DNA of 64,000 bases. It comes from Tyzzerella sp. UBA1042. GTDB lineage: Bacteria > Bacillota > Clostridia > Lachnospirales > Anaerotignaceae. Location of the stretch: the NCBI GenBank assembly GCA_002316675.1, contig DCDZ01000028.1:656-64655 (forward strand), in the 5' to 3' direction. The position numbers and the translations under genes are program-made. The notes under the pieces are model-generated. The model saw only the letters and a program-made list of their open reading frames with translations. It did no database searches and had not been told where the DNA came from. Positions 54,743 to 62,527 of this stretch are shown here, piece by piece (within the stretch, counting starts at the first letter, position 1; each line of letters begins with the position of its first letter).

Positions 54743-55762
54743 ATGGCAATAAAAGTTGGTATCAATGGTTTTGGTCGTATCGGCAGAGTGGTTTTCAGAG
54801 TTTTAATGAACCGTCAGGATGAATTTGAGCTTTGTGGCATTAATCTAAGAAATGCCGAATTAGACTATATGGTTTATCAGTTAAAATACGATAGTGTTTT
54901 TGGGCGTTTCAATGGCGAAATTGAGGTTGGCGAAAATTGTATTATTGCCAATGGCAAAAAAATTCGTGTTTTTAGTGAAAGCGATGCAGGCTTAATTCAA
55001 TGGGCAGAATGCGGTGCTGAATATATCATTGAATCTACAGGTGCCTTTAATACTGTTTTAAAGGCTGGATTACATAAAATTGGCGGTGCAAAAAAAGTCA
55101 TTCTCACCGCACCCTCCAAGGATGATGTGATGCCCACGTTTGTTATGGGTGTAAATCATATGGAATATAAAAAAGAGCAAGATATTGTATCCAATGCATC
55201 TTGTACAACAAATTGTCTGGCACCCCTGGTGAAGGTTGTGCATGATAACTTTGGAATTGTGCAGGGCTTAATGTCTACCATTCATTCCGCAACGGCAAAG
55301 CAGAAGGCTGTGGATGCCAGAGCAGGGAGAGACTGGAGGACAGGACGCTCGGTGTTTAATAACATTATTCCCTCTACAACAGGGGCTGCAAAGGCTGTTG
55401 GCCGGGTTATTCCCGAATTGCAGGGGAAAATGACGGGGATGTCCTTCCGCGTGCCCACAAATGATGTTTCTGTTGTAGATTTAACAGTACGCTTAAAAAA
55501 TCCTACCACTTATGAAAAAATATGTGAAAAGGTGAAAGAGGCTTCCGAAACCTCTATGAAGGGCATTATCAGCTATATGAACGATGATATTGTATCCTCT
55601 GACCTTTTGGGAGACCCCAATACCTGTATTTTTGATGAAAAGGCAGGAATTATATTAGACGACAACTTTGTAAAATTAATTGCTTGGTATGACAATGAGT
55701 GGGGCTATAGCAATAAGGTTGTTGACTTAATTGCACATATGTATCAGGTAGATAATGCATAA
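54743..55762 (+). CDS. Second glyceraldehyde-3-phosphate dehydrogenase, possibly NADP type
   Basis: A 339-residue GAPDH with catalytic [13 protein letters not shown] and [15 protein letters not shown]. The position that carries Asp in NAD-dependent enzymes reads GINLRNAE, with no Asp and an Arg two residues on, a change expected to relax or shift cofactor use towards NADP as in gluconeogenic GapB. It has its own regulatory region with phased repeats. The two genes are diverged (clearly not a recent copy), so roles in opposite directions of the pathway are likely. Confidence 0.9.
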   Translation: MAIKVGINGFGRIGRVVFRVLMNRQDEFELCGINLRNAELDYMVYQLKYDSVFGRFNGEIEVGENCIIANGKKIRVFSESDAGLIQWAECGAEYIIESTGAFNTVLKAGLHKIGGAKKVILTAPSKDDVMPTFVMGVNHMEYKKEQDIVSNASCTTNCLAPLVKVVHDNFGIVQGLMSTIHSATAKQKAVDARAGRDWRTGRSVFNNIIPSTTGAAKAVGRVIPELQGKMTGMSFRVPTNDVSVVDLTVRLKNPTTYEKICEKVKEASETSMKGIISYMNDDIVSSDLLGDPNTCIFDEKAGIILDDNFVKLIAWYDNEWGYSNKVVDLIAHMYQVDNA

Positions 55763-55817
55763 GCAAAGGGTTTCCTGAGTATTTGTAAACTATTTGTTTA
55801 AGATATTAAACCTCTGT

Positions 55818-55879
55818 TATGACAATCATTCGTTTAGTATGATAAGCATGGTATATGACTAAAAATCTAGTATGACAAT
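55818..55879. repeat. Four imperfect direct repeats before the integrase
   Basis: Units TTATGACAAT (55818), AGTATGATAA (55836), TATATGACTA (about 55852) and AGTATGACAA (55869) recur every 16-18 bp just upstream of the tyrosine recombinase gene. They resemble arm-type binding sites near an att site. Confidence 0.4.
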
Positions 55880-55929
55880 GAAAACTCCTTTCTTTTACTT
55901 GAAATAAATAAGAGAAAGGAATTTTTTTG

Positions 55930-56834
55930 ATGAAGATAAGAACTATTGCAGATGAATATTTATTTGAATGCGAATACAAAAAATTCGCTCCAAGAACACT
56001 AAGAATTTATAGGCAGCATATTAATTTTTTACTTGATTTCTTAGAGCAAAAAGGAATTACAGAAATTGAAGATGTAAAACCCCTACACTTAAAACAATAC
56101 CTAATGGCAAAACAGAAAGCAAAAAATAAACCAAATTATATTAACGGCATTTTAAGTACCTATAAGACTATGTTCCGCTATTTTTATAATGAAGGATATA
56201 CAGATAAAATATTAACGCAAGATGTAGGAAATGTAAGAAAAGAAAAAGTTATTATTAGAACTTTTACCAAAGAGAACATAAAAAAATGCTTGAATACTAT
56301 AATGACAGGACTTTTTTAGATGTTAGAAATAAAACTATCATTGCAATGTTTTTTGATACTGGAATAAGGTTATCTGAATTAATAAATTTAAAAGAGGATG
56401 ATATTAAAGAGGATTATTTACTTATCAAATGTGGTAAGGGTAGCAAAGATAGAGTTGTTCCTAAAAGCCCATTTCTTGCAAAGCATATCTTTAAATATCA
56501 AGTAATTAGGGAAGAGCGTTTTGTGGACAGAAATTTAATTGATAAAAATTTTTTTCTGAGTAAGAATTGTCGCACACTTTCCCGAGAAATGGTTGAAAGA
56601 ATTGTAAAAGATGCAGGAGAATTTGCAAATGTATCAAAAGATATAAGAATCTCCCCTCATACTTGCAGACATACTTTTGCCCATATGCAGCTTATGAATG
56701 GATTGGATATATATTCCCTTAGTAGATTAATGGGACATGAAAATGTTTCAATCACACAAATATATCTGAATGGCATTAAAGACGATGATGTTATTTGTCA
56801 GAGTAAGAAAACAAGTGTACTGATGAATTTATAA
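55930..56834 (+). CDS. Tyrosine recombinase/integrase encoded in two frames
   Basis: Zero frame 55930-56319 encodes the SAM-like core-binding domain (APRTLRIYRQHINFLLDFLE). The -1 frame 56286-56834 encodes the catalytic domain with the full set of residues: Arg in TGIRLSEL, Lys in CGKGSKDRVVP, HTCRH, GHENVS and Tyr in TQIYLNG. The frames meet at A AAA AAA (56280-56286) set in the correct phase (ATA AAA AAA) for -1 ribosomal slippage; the fused product would be 301 residues, the normal size. A simple frameshift mutation in a seven-A run is the alternative. The catalytic frame also has an ATG at the junction. Confidence 0.85.
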
Positions 56835-56848
56835 GTGGTAAATACCAT

Positions 56849-56893
56849 ACCCCTTTTAAGCTTAAATTTAGCTTTCTAAGGGGTTATTTTTTT
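56849..56893 (+). terminator. Integrase terminator
   Basis: Stem ACCCCTT (56849-56855) with AAGGGGT (56878-56884) then TATTTTTTT; the loop can form a further AAGCTTAAATTTAGCTT hairpin. Confidence 0.75.
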
Positions 56894-56979
56894 AGCCAAT
56901 GAATTAGTCAAGTTATCTAATAAAGTGTCTGTAATCTTTGTAGATTGCAAATATCCCCTTATAAATGGTATGTGGTGTT

Positions 56980-57225
56980 TTACCACCCACCTTTTGCACC
57001 TGCTACCATAGCAATTTCTTTAGCCGTAGAAACTTTGATATTATAAATATGTTCTTTGACGTTTTTACGAATCCCTTTGAAGTGAAACGTTAAAATGTAA
57101 TCATATCCTTCTTCTAAATCCATATCTTCAATTTGCTGTTTAATCCAATCAGTATATTGTTTTGCAACACCTAACTGTTCCCAAAGTAATCTACCGTCTA
57201 CCCAATTCTCATTGTCATCTTGCAA
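56980..57225 (-). pseudogene. AntA/AntB-type antirepressor fragment
   Basis: About 81 residues matching the N-terminal domain of phage antirepressors: WVDGRLLWEQLGVAKQYTDW, LEEGYDYIL and STAKEIAMVAGAKGG. The family normally continues after this point into a second DNA-binding or KilA-C region, and the start lacks a ribosome site, so both ends appear lost. It indicates that part of this region derives from a prophage. Confidence 0.6.
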
Positions 57226-57297
57226 TACTGGTAATTTCTTTTATCGGCAAAACCGATATCTAAACTTGTTTTCTAAAGTGCATATCTGGAACAATTC

Positions 57298-57371
57298 AAA
57301 AAGGTAACACTAATTAAACCTCTATATATAACTCTTACTTATATAGACATTTAAAAGGTGTTACCTTTTTT
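57298..57371. repeat. Long inverted repeat with inner dyad
   Basis: Outer arms of 13 bp (AAAAAGGTAACAC at 57298-57310 and its complement at 57358-57370) enclose a second dyad, TCTATATA/TATATAGA (57321-57347). It interrupts the start of a ParB-like frame. It may be an origin-type or recombination site, or a terminator. Confidence 0.4.
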
Positions 57372-57638
57372 AACTCCACCCGTGAAAAAACAACTGAACA
57401 GAAAGCCAGAGAAGCTAAAGCTTTGAAGGAAGTTGAGAGTGTTTTAGCTAATAAACGACAGTCTTTATTAAATGGGAAGAATGTGCTTACGCCAGTTTCG
57501 GCGGAAGCTACAATCATCCAAACTAAAGGCGAATCACGTAATATTGTAGCCAAAAAGGTGGGTTTGAAATCTGGACATGAAGTGGACAGGTCTATTAAAG
57601 CTATTAATACTATTGATTCCCTTTACCTATATCCTTAG
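57348..57638 (+). pseudogene. ParB-like protein remnant
   Basis: An open frame without a credible start that encodes REKTTEQKAREAKALKEVES and then GESRNIVAKKVGLKSGHEVD, resembling the central helix-turn-helix part of plasmid ParB-like proteins (compare NTRKELAEKVGVSEGTYSKL in the gene at 61172). The N-terminal ParB nuclease-like domain is missing and the frame ends after about 95 residues. Likely a decayed copy. Confidence 0.45.
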
Positions 57639-57910
57639 GAAAAATGCACGTTTTTCACCTCTATTTTCAACGATAATACTTTTCTTGAGCAATTCTTCAC
57701 CTAAGATATTACAATCAATTCTAAAGTGCATATCATGCATTTTAAGCCTAGGTATATGAGCATTAAATTGTCGTCGTTCTGAACGACCACCTTTAAATTT
57801 ACCCCTTCAAAAGGGAAAACCACAATACTTGGCGGTAGACGTGGAAGATAAGCTGACAAGGCGTTTTACCGACTCAGGTCTACCCTAAAACAAAGTAAAC
57901 CTCTTGCAAA
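57639..57910. other. Unassigned AT-rich stretch
   Basis: No convincing gene. A minus-strand frame near 57640-57790 (KGGRSERRQFNAHIPRL...) has coding character but no start and no family that I recognise. At 57834-57890 a GGTAGAC/GTCTACC stem is followed by CTAAAACAAAG. Confidence 0.3.
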
Positions 57911-58204
57911 CTATTTTATCATTTTCAATCTGGTAATTTCCTCTGTGTTATGAAGGATTGCATTTTTCAATAGCCTAATATCTAAACTAATATTATTTAC
58001 ATCTTCCGAAATAGAATCTATCTTTTCAATTTTATTACTATTCTGCATATATCCTTCTACCAATAATTGGATATTCTTATTCGTTTGATTCTCTAAAGTT
58101 GCTTCAATTTTGATAACCTTCTGTTTTACTTCTGATATTTCCTGCTTCAAGTCCATATACATATCTTTCATTGCTGATAATAATTCTTTATTTTCGTCTG
58201 TCAT
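57911..58204 (-). CDS. Small coiled-coil protein
   Basis: A 97-residue protein that is coiled coil almost throughout (MYMDLKQEISEVKQKVIKIE, then IEKIDSISEDVNNISLDIRL). AAAGGAGGG lies eight bases before the ATG. Similar short coiled-coil proteins are common on Firmicute plasmids and phages; no specific function can be given. Confidence 0.7.
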   Translation of the reverse strand: MTDENKELLSAMKDMYMDLKQEISEVKQKVIKIEATLENQTNKNIQLLVEGYMQNSNKIEKIDSISEDVNNISLDIRLLKNAILHNTEEITRLKMIK

Positions 58205-58317
58205 GGTAAAGCCCTCCTTTTTAGGTAACCATAAAATTATGGTGAGTACGCTAATAGTATTTTAGTATAGTTGGGGAGCATATTCAATAGCAAAGTTGTT
58301 TTTAGTTTAACTAAAGG

Positions 58318-58525
58318 ATATCCTAAAACAGGGTATAGGGTATGCCAAGAACCGAGTACCCCAAAACGGGGGTGTCGGTGTGGACGGGCACGTTGAAACA
58401 ACCAAATGGTAGTCTCCGATTCAACAGGTGCAAGATTGGATTGGTTGAATTGTTACCCTAAGCAGGGGTATCACTAAGCACGAAGCTGTGCATCAGACGC
58501 ACAACAACGTGGTGAGTAGGTTTGT
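58318..58525. ncRNA. Possible structured RNA region
   Basis: No reading frame, but several small stems follow each other: ACCCC/GGGGT (58358-58372), GTTGAA/TTCAAC (58402-58435), TACCCT/AGGGGTA (58453-58469) and GCAC/GTGC (58477-58490). GC content is higher than in the flanks. Which strand is transcribed is unknown. Confidence 0.3.
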
Positions 58526-58634
58526 ATTTGCCCATATAAAAACCTTCCATCTCTATGTAATATGGTAAATAATTCATATTAAATCATTATATACCATAAA
58601 TTAACAAAATATAAGATAGAAAATGTGTTCTAGT

Positions 58635-58847
58635 CTATTCCACTTCATCCGGCACATATTCAAGTATATCTCCCGGTTGACAGTCTAGCAGCCTGCAAAG
58701 TGTATCAATAGTTTTGGTATCCATACCTTTAGTACCATCTTTCAAGCCGTAATAAGTTGCCTGTCCCATTATTTTTTCTTCTTTAATCCTACTTATTTTA
58801 TATCCCTTTGCATCTAACAAAGCAAATAGTTTGTCATATTTAAGCAT
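58635..58847 (-). CDS. XRE/Cro-type repressor
   Basis: A 70-residue single helix-turn-helix protein (DKLFALLDAKGYKISRIKEE, then DTLCRLLDCQPGDILEYVPD), typical of compact Cro/cI-like regulators. AAAAGGAG precedes the ATG. Upstream on the other side lie three copies of a CTTAATTAAG-like operator, one over its own putative -10, so it likely represses itself and the element genes to the right. Confidence 0.88.
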   Translation of the reverse strand: MLKYDKLFALLDAKGYKISRIKEEKIMGQATYYGLKDGTKGMDTKTIDTLCRLLDCQPGDILEYVPDEVE

Positions 58848-58874
58848 AATTTACACACTCCTTTTTACAATTAT

Positions 58875-58969
58875 ATTCCCTAAATTAAGTGAAATATTAC
58901 ACAAAAAATAGCAATATAAATTCCCTAAATTAAGTGATTAAGTCAATAGTAATTCACTTAATTAAGTGA
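58875..58969. promoter_or_regulatory. Three operators for the XRE repressor
   Basis: ATTCCCTAAATTAAGTGA occurs at 58875-58892 and 58920-58937, and the perfect 16-bp palindrome TCACTTAATTAAGTGA at 58954-58969. The palindrome touches a TATAAT at 58970 for rightward transcription, and the first copy lies on a minus-strand TATAAT for the repressor gene. Confidence 0.7.
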
Positions 58970-58975
58970 TATAAT

Positions 58976-59232
58976 AAACTCATAAGTAAAGCAACACACA
59001 CTTAGTATTAAAGCATATCACATTCGACTTTAAATTGTCAAATGCATCAAAGTGGTAACAAAGTTTCAACCAAAACAGAATATTAAATCAACCAACTATC
59101 ACTCTTTAGTCTTATTCAGTAGTAGGTGTCAAAGTATTTTGGCAATAAGAAAAGACAAGTATTTTAGCTGTCGTGTTTCACGACATCACAAAAATATCCC
59201 ATTCAAATGTAAACACATAAGGAGGTTATACC
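58976..59232 (+). other. Leader region right of the operators
   Basis: No recognised gene. It separates the rightward promoter from the first small gene of the element. Confidence 0.3.
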
Positions 59233-59436
59233 ATGAATCAAAACATAGCACCCAACCAAGAACCAACCACACCAACCTATGAGGATTTATTGGACATTAT
59301 TGAAGCCCAAAATTTCCTCATTACAGAATTGCAGATTGATAACATTAAGCTGCGTAAGGAGCGAGAGAAATTACTATCAGCACCACCAGTAATTGAAAAT
59401 GGTGTAGTAGTCAAATTAGGAAGGAGTTTTTATTGA
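59233..59436 (+). CDS. Small hypothetical protein, 67 residues
   Basis: Begins MNQNIAPNQEPTTPTYEDLL, Pro/Thr-rich start then a helical segment (IIEAQNFLITELQIDNIKLR). AAGGAGG seven bases before the ATG supports translation. It is the first gene under the putative repressor-controlled promoter. No family recognised. Confidence 0.6.
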   Translation: MNQNIAPNQEPTTPTYEDLLDIIEAQNFLITELQIDNIKLRKEREKLLSAPPVIENGVVVKLGRSFY

Positions 59437-59460
59437 TGCTTAATAGAAAGTACAAAATAC

Positions 59461-59590
59461 CCGCCAAAGCTTGGTCGCCAAGTCGGGAAACCTCCCATAA
59501 ACACATGTAAGATGAATGTTGCAAGAAGTAAATAGGGGTGGACGTTTCGGCTACCCCTTTACATGCTGATGGGAACAATGTTCCTATGTG
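59461..59590 (+). ncRNA. Candidate structured RNA
   Basis: A nested, collinear three-part stem: TCCCAT (59493-59498) with ATGGGA (59569-59574), CATGTAA (59504-59510) with TTACATG (59559-59565), and AGGGGT (59534-59539) with ACCCCT (59553-59558). It is preceded by CTTGG-TCG-CCAAG (59470-59482) and followed by GGAAC-AAT-GTTCC, which competes with the outer stem. No reading frame covers it. This much ordered pairing suggests a functional RNA. Confidence 0.45.
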
Positions 59591-59771
59591 ATAAGAATAT
59601 TTGTTCGTAAAACCTATATTTAATATACTGGCAGCCTAGCCACTCACCATAGGATGAATGATATGTATTAATTTCTCTAGTAAAGTCATTATAGCATATC
59701 AATTCATCATATGGAAGATTAAAACGATAAAAATTTGAAACCTTAAAACTGCAATTTCAAACGGGGGTACA

Positions 59772-60380
59772 ATGGAAATACAAGAAACTTGGAAACCAAT
59801 AAAAAACGTAGAATTGCTGGAAGGATTTTCAGCAAGTAATAAAGGTAAAATCAGATGTGATAAAGGTTACAAAAAGAAAGGTGCAAAAAGATATACATTT
59901 ATTATAGAACAGCATCTTGAAAAATCATCATGTAAAAATGACACTTATATTCTTTTTAAACGTAAAAAATTTTGGGTGAAAAGTTTAGTTGCCAATGCTT
60001 TTGGGTTGGCAGGAACAAAAGAAAAATATATTCTGAAACAGATAGATATGAACCCATGGAACAATTCATTAGATAATTTAATCTTTGTTGATACTTGTAC
60101 CAATATTGCGATTATAAGGATAAATCCTTCTAATATAGATTTGAATGATACAAAGTTGAAGGAGGAAATAGAGGAAGTAAAACATGAATTACATGAATTT
60201 TTGGGTTATAGAAAAAGAAGAGCAAAGGATACAGATGTAAGATATAAATTTCAGCCAAAGCATCCTCTAACAAGTAATTTTAAGTATGTTTTACTAGGGA
60301 ATTTCTTTAATAATTATGATGATTGTGATTCATGGGACGGCGATGATGAAATGATGAATCCATATAATGGGGATTTCTAA
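59772..60380 (+). CDS. NUMOD4/HNH-like protein, probably not a nuclease
   Basis: A 202-residue protein with an N-terminal NUMOD4 motif (ETWKPIKNVELLEGFSASNK) as in homing endonucleases, followed by an HNH-like segment DMNPWNNSLDNLIFV. The paired histidines that normally precede this segment are replaced (ILKQID), so catalysis is doubtful and a DNA-binding role is more likely. The C-terminus is acidic (DDCDSWDGDDEMMN). An AT-rich leader with GGGGG precedes the ATG. Confidence 0.6.
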   Translation: MEIQETWKPIKNVELLEGFSASNKGKIRCDKGYKKKGAKRYTFIIEQHLEKSSCKNDTYILFKRKKFWVKSLVANAFGLAGTKEKYILKQIDMNPWNNSLDNLIFVDTCTNIAIIRINPSNIDLNDTKLKEEIEEVKHELHEFLGYRKRRAKDTDVRYKFQPKHPLTSNFKYVLLGNFFNNYDDCDSWDGDDEMMNPYNGDF

Positions 60381-60965
60381 AAAGTCTTATAAACGTTGAA
60401 AATACAAGGAAAACTAATGTTTTTGTTTCCCTACATATTGTGGAAAGCAAGTAATCCGAGAGTTTTGTTAGCTTTCTGAATTTAATTTTTAATGCTTGAA
60501 ACCCTTGATTTTACGGGCTTTTTGGGACATACTGTTTCAAATTGAGATTTTCCTATATGGTAATGGTATATAAAAATTCTCGTAATTAGAAAACTGAACG
60601 AACCCAGTAATATCAATAGTTCTGAGTGTTTTTGAAATTTTCTATATTATGGAGAAGAATATAAAAATCCGAAAATTAGAAAATTATTTTGAACCCCTAT
60701 AAACCATTGATTTCTCTAGCTTTACAGGTATCACCTAACAGGGCTGAGATTTTACTATATGGTAGAGAGGTATAAAATGTGCACTTATGTGGGTTTTAAA
60801 ATACCACTACTATGGAGGACAAACCTACAAAATTTAATAATGTTCATCAAGCTCATAAGAGCATTTGGCTGTAACAGGCTTTTTCTAAAGCCATTAAGAG
60901 AAGTAATTCTTAGTGGTTTTTTTATTGCAACAAACCAAACTCACACGAAAGGAGGACTCCATTCT
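60381..60965. repeat. Non-coding region with diverged tandem repeats
   Basis: About 580 bp without a gene. The motif GAGATTTTCCTATATGGTA followed by GGTATATAAAA occurs near 60545 and again, diverged, near 60634 (GAAATTTTCTATATTATGG) and near 60749 (GAGATTTTACTATATGGTAG). Each is preceded by a TTGATTT...GCTTT block. The function is unknown; repeated promoters or protein-binding sites are possible. Confidence 0.45.
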
Positions 60966-61142
60966 ATGATTTCCAAAGACAAGGCTGTTGTAATTTTCAC
61001 AGCAAAAGCAGCCCGTAAGTTATTGAAGTCTGGATTTACCATGATTGATGTTAAACCAGATAAAAATGATATTGACGGCAAACGTAGTGTATTTGTATTC
61101 AAGTACCAAGATGGAATTTTTGAAATGTTAAACGAGAAGTAA
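60966..61142 (+). CDS. Small DUF5659-like protein, 58 residues
   Basis: Starts MISKDKAVVIFTAKAARKLL and ends with FKYQDGIFEMLNEK, a pattern I associate with DUF5659 proteins on Firmicute mobile elements. AAAGGAGG precedes the ATG at 60966, which is preferred over upstream starts that lack a site. It is followed 30 bp later by the ParB-like gene. Confidence 0.65.
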   Translation: MISKDKAVVIFTAKAARKLLKSGFTMIDVKPDKNDIDGKRSVFVFKYQDGIFEMLNEK

Positions 61143-61171
61143 TTGTAAAGCACAAAAGGAGCGAATTGAGA

Positions 61172-62311
61172 ATGACCGGTAGATATTTAGATACAAGTAA
61201 TTTTAAAATTGACAAGGAATTTCAAGAATTATTACCACCATTGGCACCAGATGAATATGAAAAATTACAGCAAAATATCCTTGCTTATGGGTTACTAGAC
61301 CCGATTAAAATTTGGTGTTCTCCTGACGGTAATAACATTATTGTTGATGGACATAACCGTTATAGAGTTATCCAAGAGAACAACTTAGAGTTGAATTCAT
61401 GGACTGATTATAAGATTATGTCTGAATTGCAAACAAGAGAAGATGTAAAAGAATGGATGTTAGAACAGCAATTAGGGCGAAGAAATTTGTCTGATGTAGA
61501 GAAATATGAAATTGTCCAAAGGTTTAAATCCCTAATTCAGAATAAGGCAAAACAGAATAATTCTGATGGTGGTAAAGGTTTGACAAATTTGTCAAAGGTT
61601 AATACCAGAAAAGAATTAGCTGAAAAAGTTGGTGTCTCTGAAGGTACATATTCAAAGTTGGACAAGGTTATGCAATCTGATAATGAAGAGATAAAGCAGA
61701 ATTTGCGTAAAAAAGAAATCTCTACGGACAAAGCTTTCAAAATTGTAAATAATGTGCCAACCAAGAAAGAACCAGAGATAAGAACACCAAAAATTCAAAT
61801 TGAAGTAATGGACACTAGAATCAGTGAAATTGAAACAGAAGAACAGAGACTTCAACAGGAAAAAGAAAATATTTTGAAAAGAAGAAAATTTGTATTTGAA
61901 TCTTTAGATATTCAATGCCCTGTAAAGTATCGGTGGACAGATAGCAGGACGATGTTTATTGGTATGAATATCACTTTTTACATTGAATATGAAGGACATG
62001 AAGAAATCCTACACGAGCAAACCATAATCGAGAAAGTACCAAGTAGATATACCCTCAATGAAATACCAGAAAAATATAAAAATGATTTTTTGATGATGTG
62101 GGAAAAAGCATACCAAGAACACCTTAAGAGCAAAAATGAATACGAAAATTTTATAAAAGAATTGTCTACAGCCCCTAAGCCAAGCAATCCGCTAAAAGAT
62201 GAACTTCTCAAAGCAGGATTCAAGCAACTGGCTAAAATATATCACCCTGATAATGGCGGTGATGCTAATAAGATGAAAGAATTAAACCAATTAATGGAGG
62301 AACTATTATGA
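61172..62311 (+). CDS. ParB-like protein fused to a C-terminal J-domain segment
   Basis: A 379-residue protein. Residues about 20-90 form a ParB/Srx-type domain (QNILAYGLLDPIKIW, IIVDGHNRYRVIQE), then LEQQLGRRNLSD and a helix-turn-helix (TRKELAEKVGVSEGTYSKL), a coiled coil (about 210-240) and, at the very end, FKQLAKIYHPDNGGDANKMK with the HPD tripeptide of DnaJ J-domains. ParB proteins partition plasmids; a J-domain would recruit Hsp70. The ATG at 61172 follows AAGGAG at ten bases; a TTG at 61166 is possible. ATGA overlap with the next gene. Confidence 0.8.
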   Translation: MTGRYLDTSNFKIDKEFQELLPPLAPDEYEKLQQNILAYGLLDPIKIWCSPDGNNIIVDGHNRYRVIQENNLELNSWTDYKIMSELQTREDVKEWMLEQQLGRRNLSDVEKYEIVQRFKSLIQNKAKQNNSDGGKGLTNLSKVNTRKELAEKVGVSEGTYSKLDKVMQSDNEEIKQNLRKKEISTDKAFKIVNNVPTKKEPEIRTPKIQIEVMDTRISEIETEEQRLQQEKENILKRRKFVFESLDIQCPVKYRWTDSRTMFIGMNITFYIEYEGHEEILHEQTIIEKVPSRYTLNEIPEKYKNDFLMMWEKAYQEHLKSKNEYENFIKELSTAPKPSNPLKDELLKAGFKQLAKIYHPDNGGDANKMKELNQLMEELL

Positions 62312-62505
62312 TGAACAACGTGAAGTATATCTACAATCCAACGCAAGCAAAATTTTATATTCAAAATGGAGTATTACCTTTAGATGTAGACTTAAACATT
62401 AAAACTATGAAAAAATTCTGGGTATTTGACACAGCAAGCAGTGCCGTTATTTATGACAAATGGTGTAAACAATGTGAAGAATATAGAAAACAGAAACAAG
62501 CATAG
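62308..62505 (+). CDS. Small hypothetical protein, 65 residues
   Basis: Overlaps the ParB-like stop by four bases (ATGA). Sequence VKYIYNPTQAKFYIQNGVLP resembles short proteins that accompany replication genes on Firmicute elements, but no family is assigned. Possibly a DUF5659-type relative by its YIQNG pattern. Confidence 0.6.
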   Translation: MMNNVKYIYNPTQAKFYIQNGVLPLDVDLNIKTMKKFWVFDTASSAVIYDKWCKQCEEYRKQKQA

Positions 62506-62527
62506 TTAGGAGGTTTATTTAAAAATT

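Noticed and set aside
55763..55929. tRNA gene as integration site of the tyrosine recombinase
   Set aside because: No cloverleaf could be drawn between the second GAPDH gene and the integrase.
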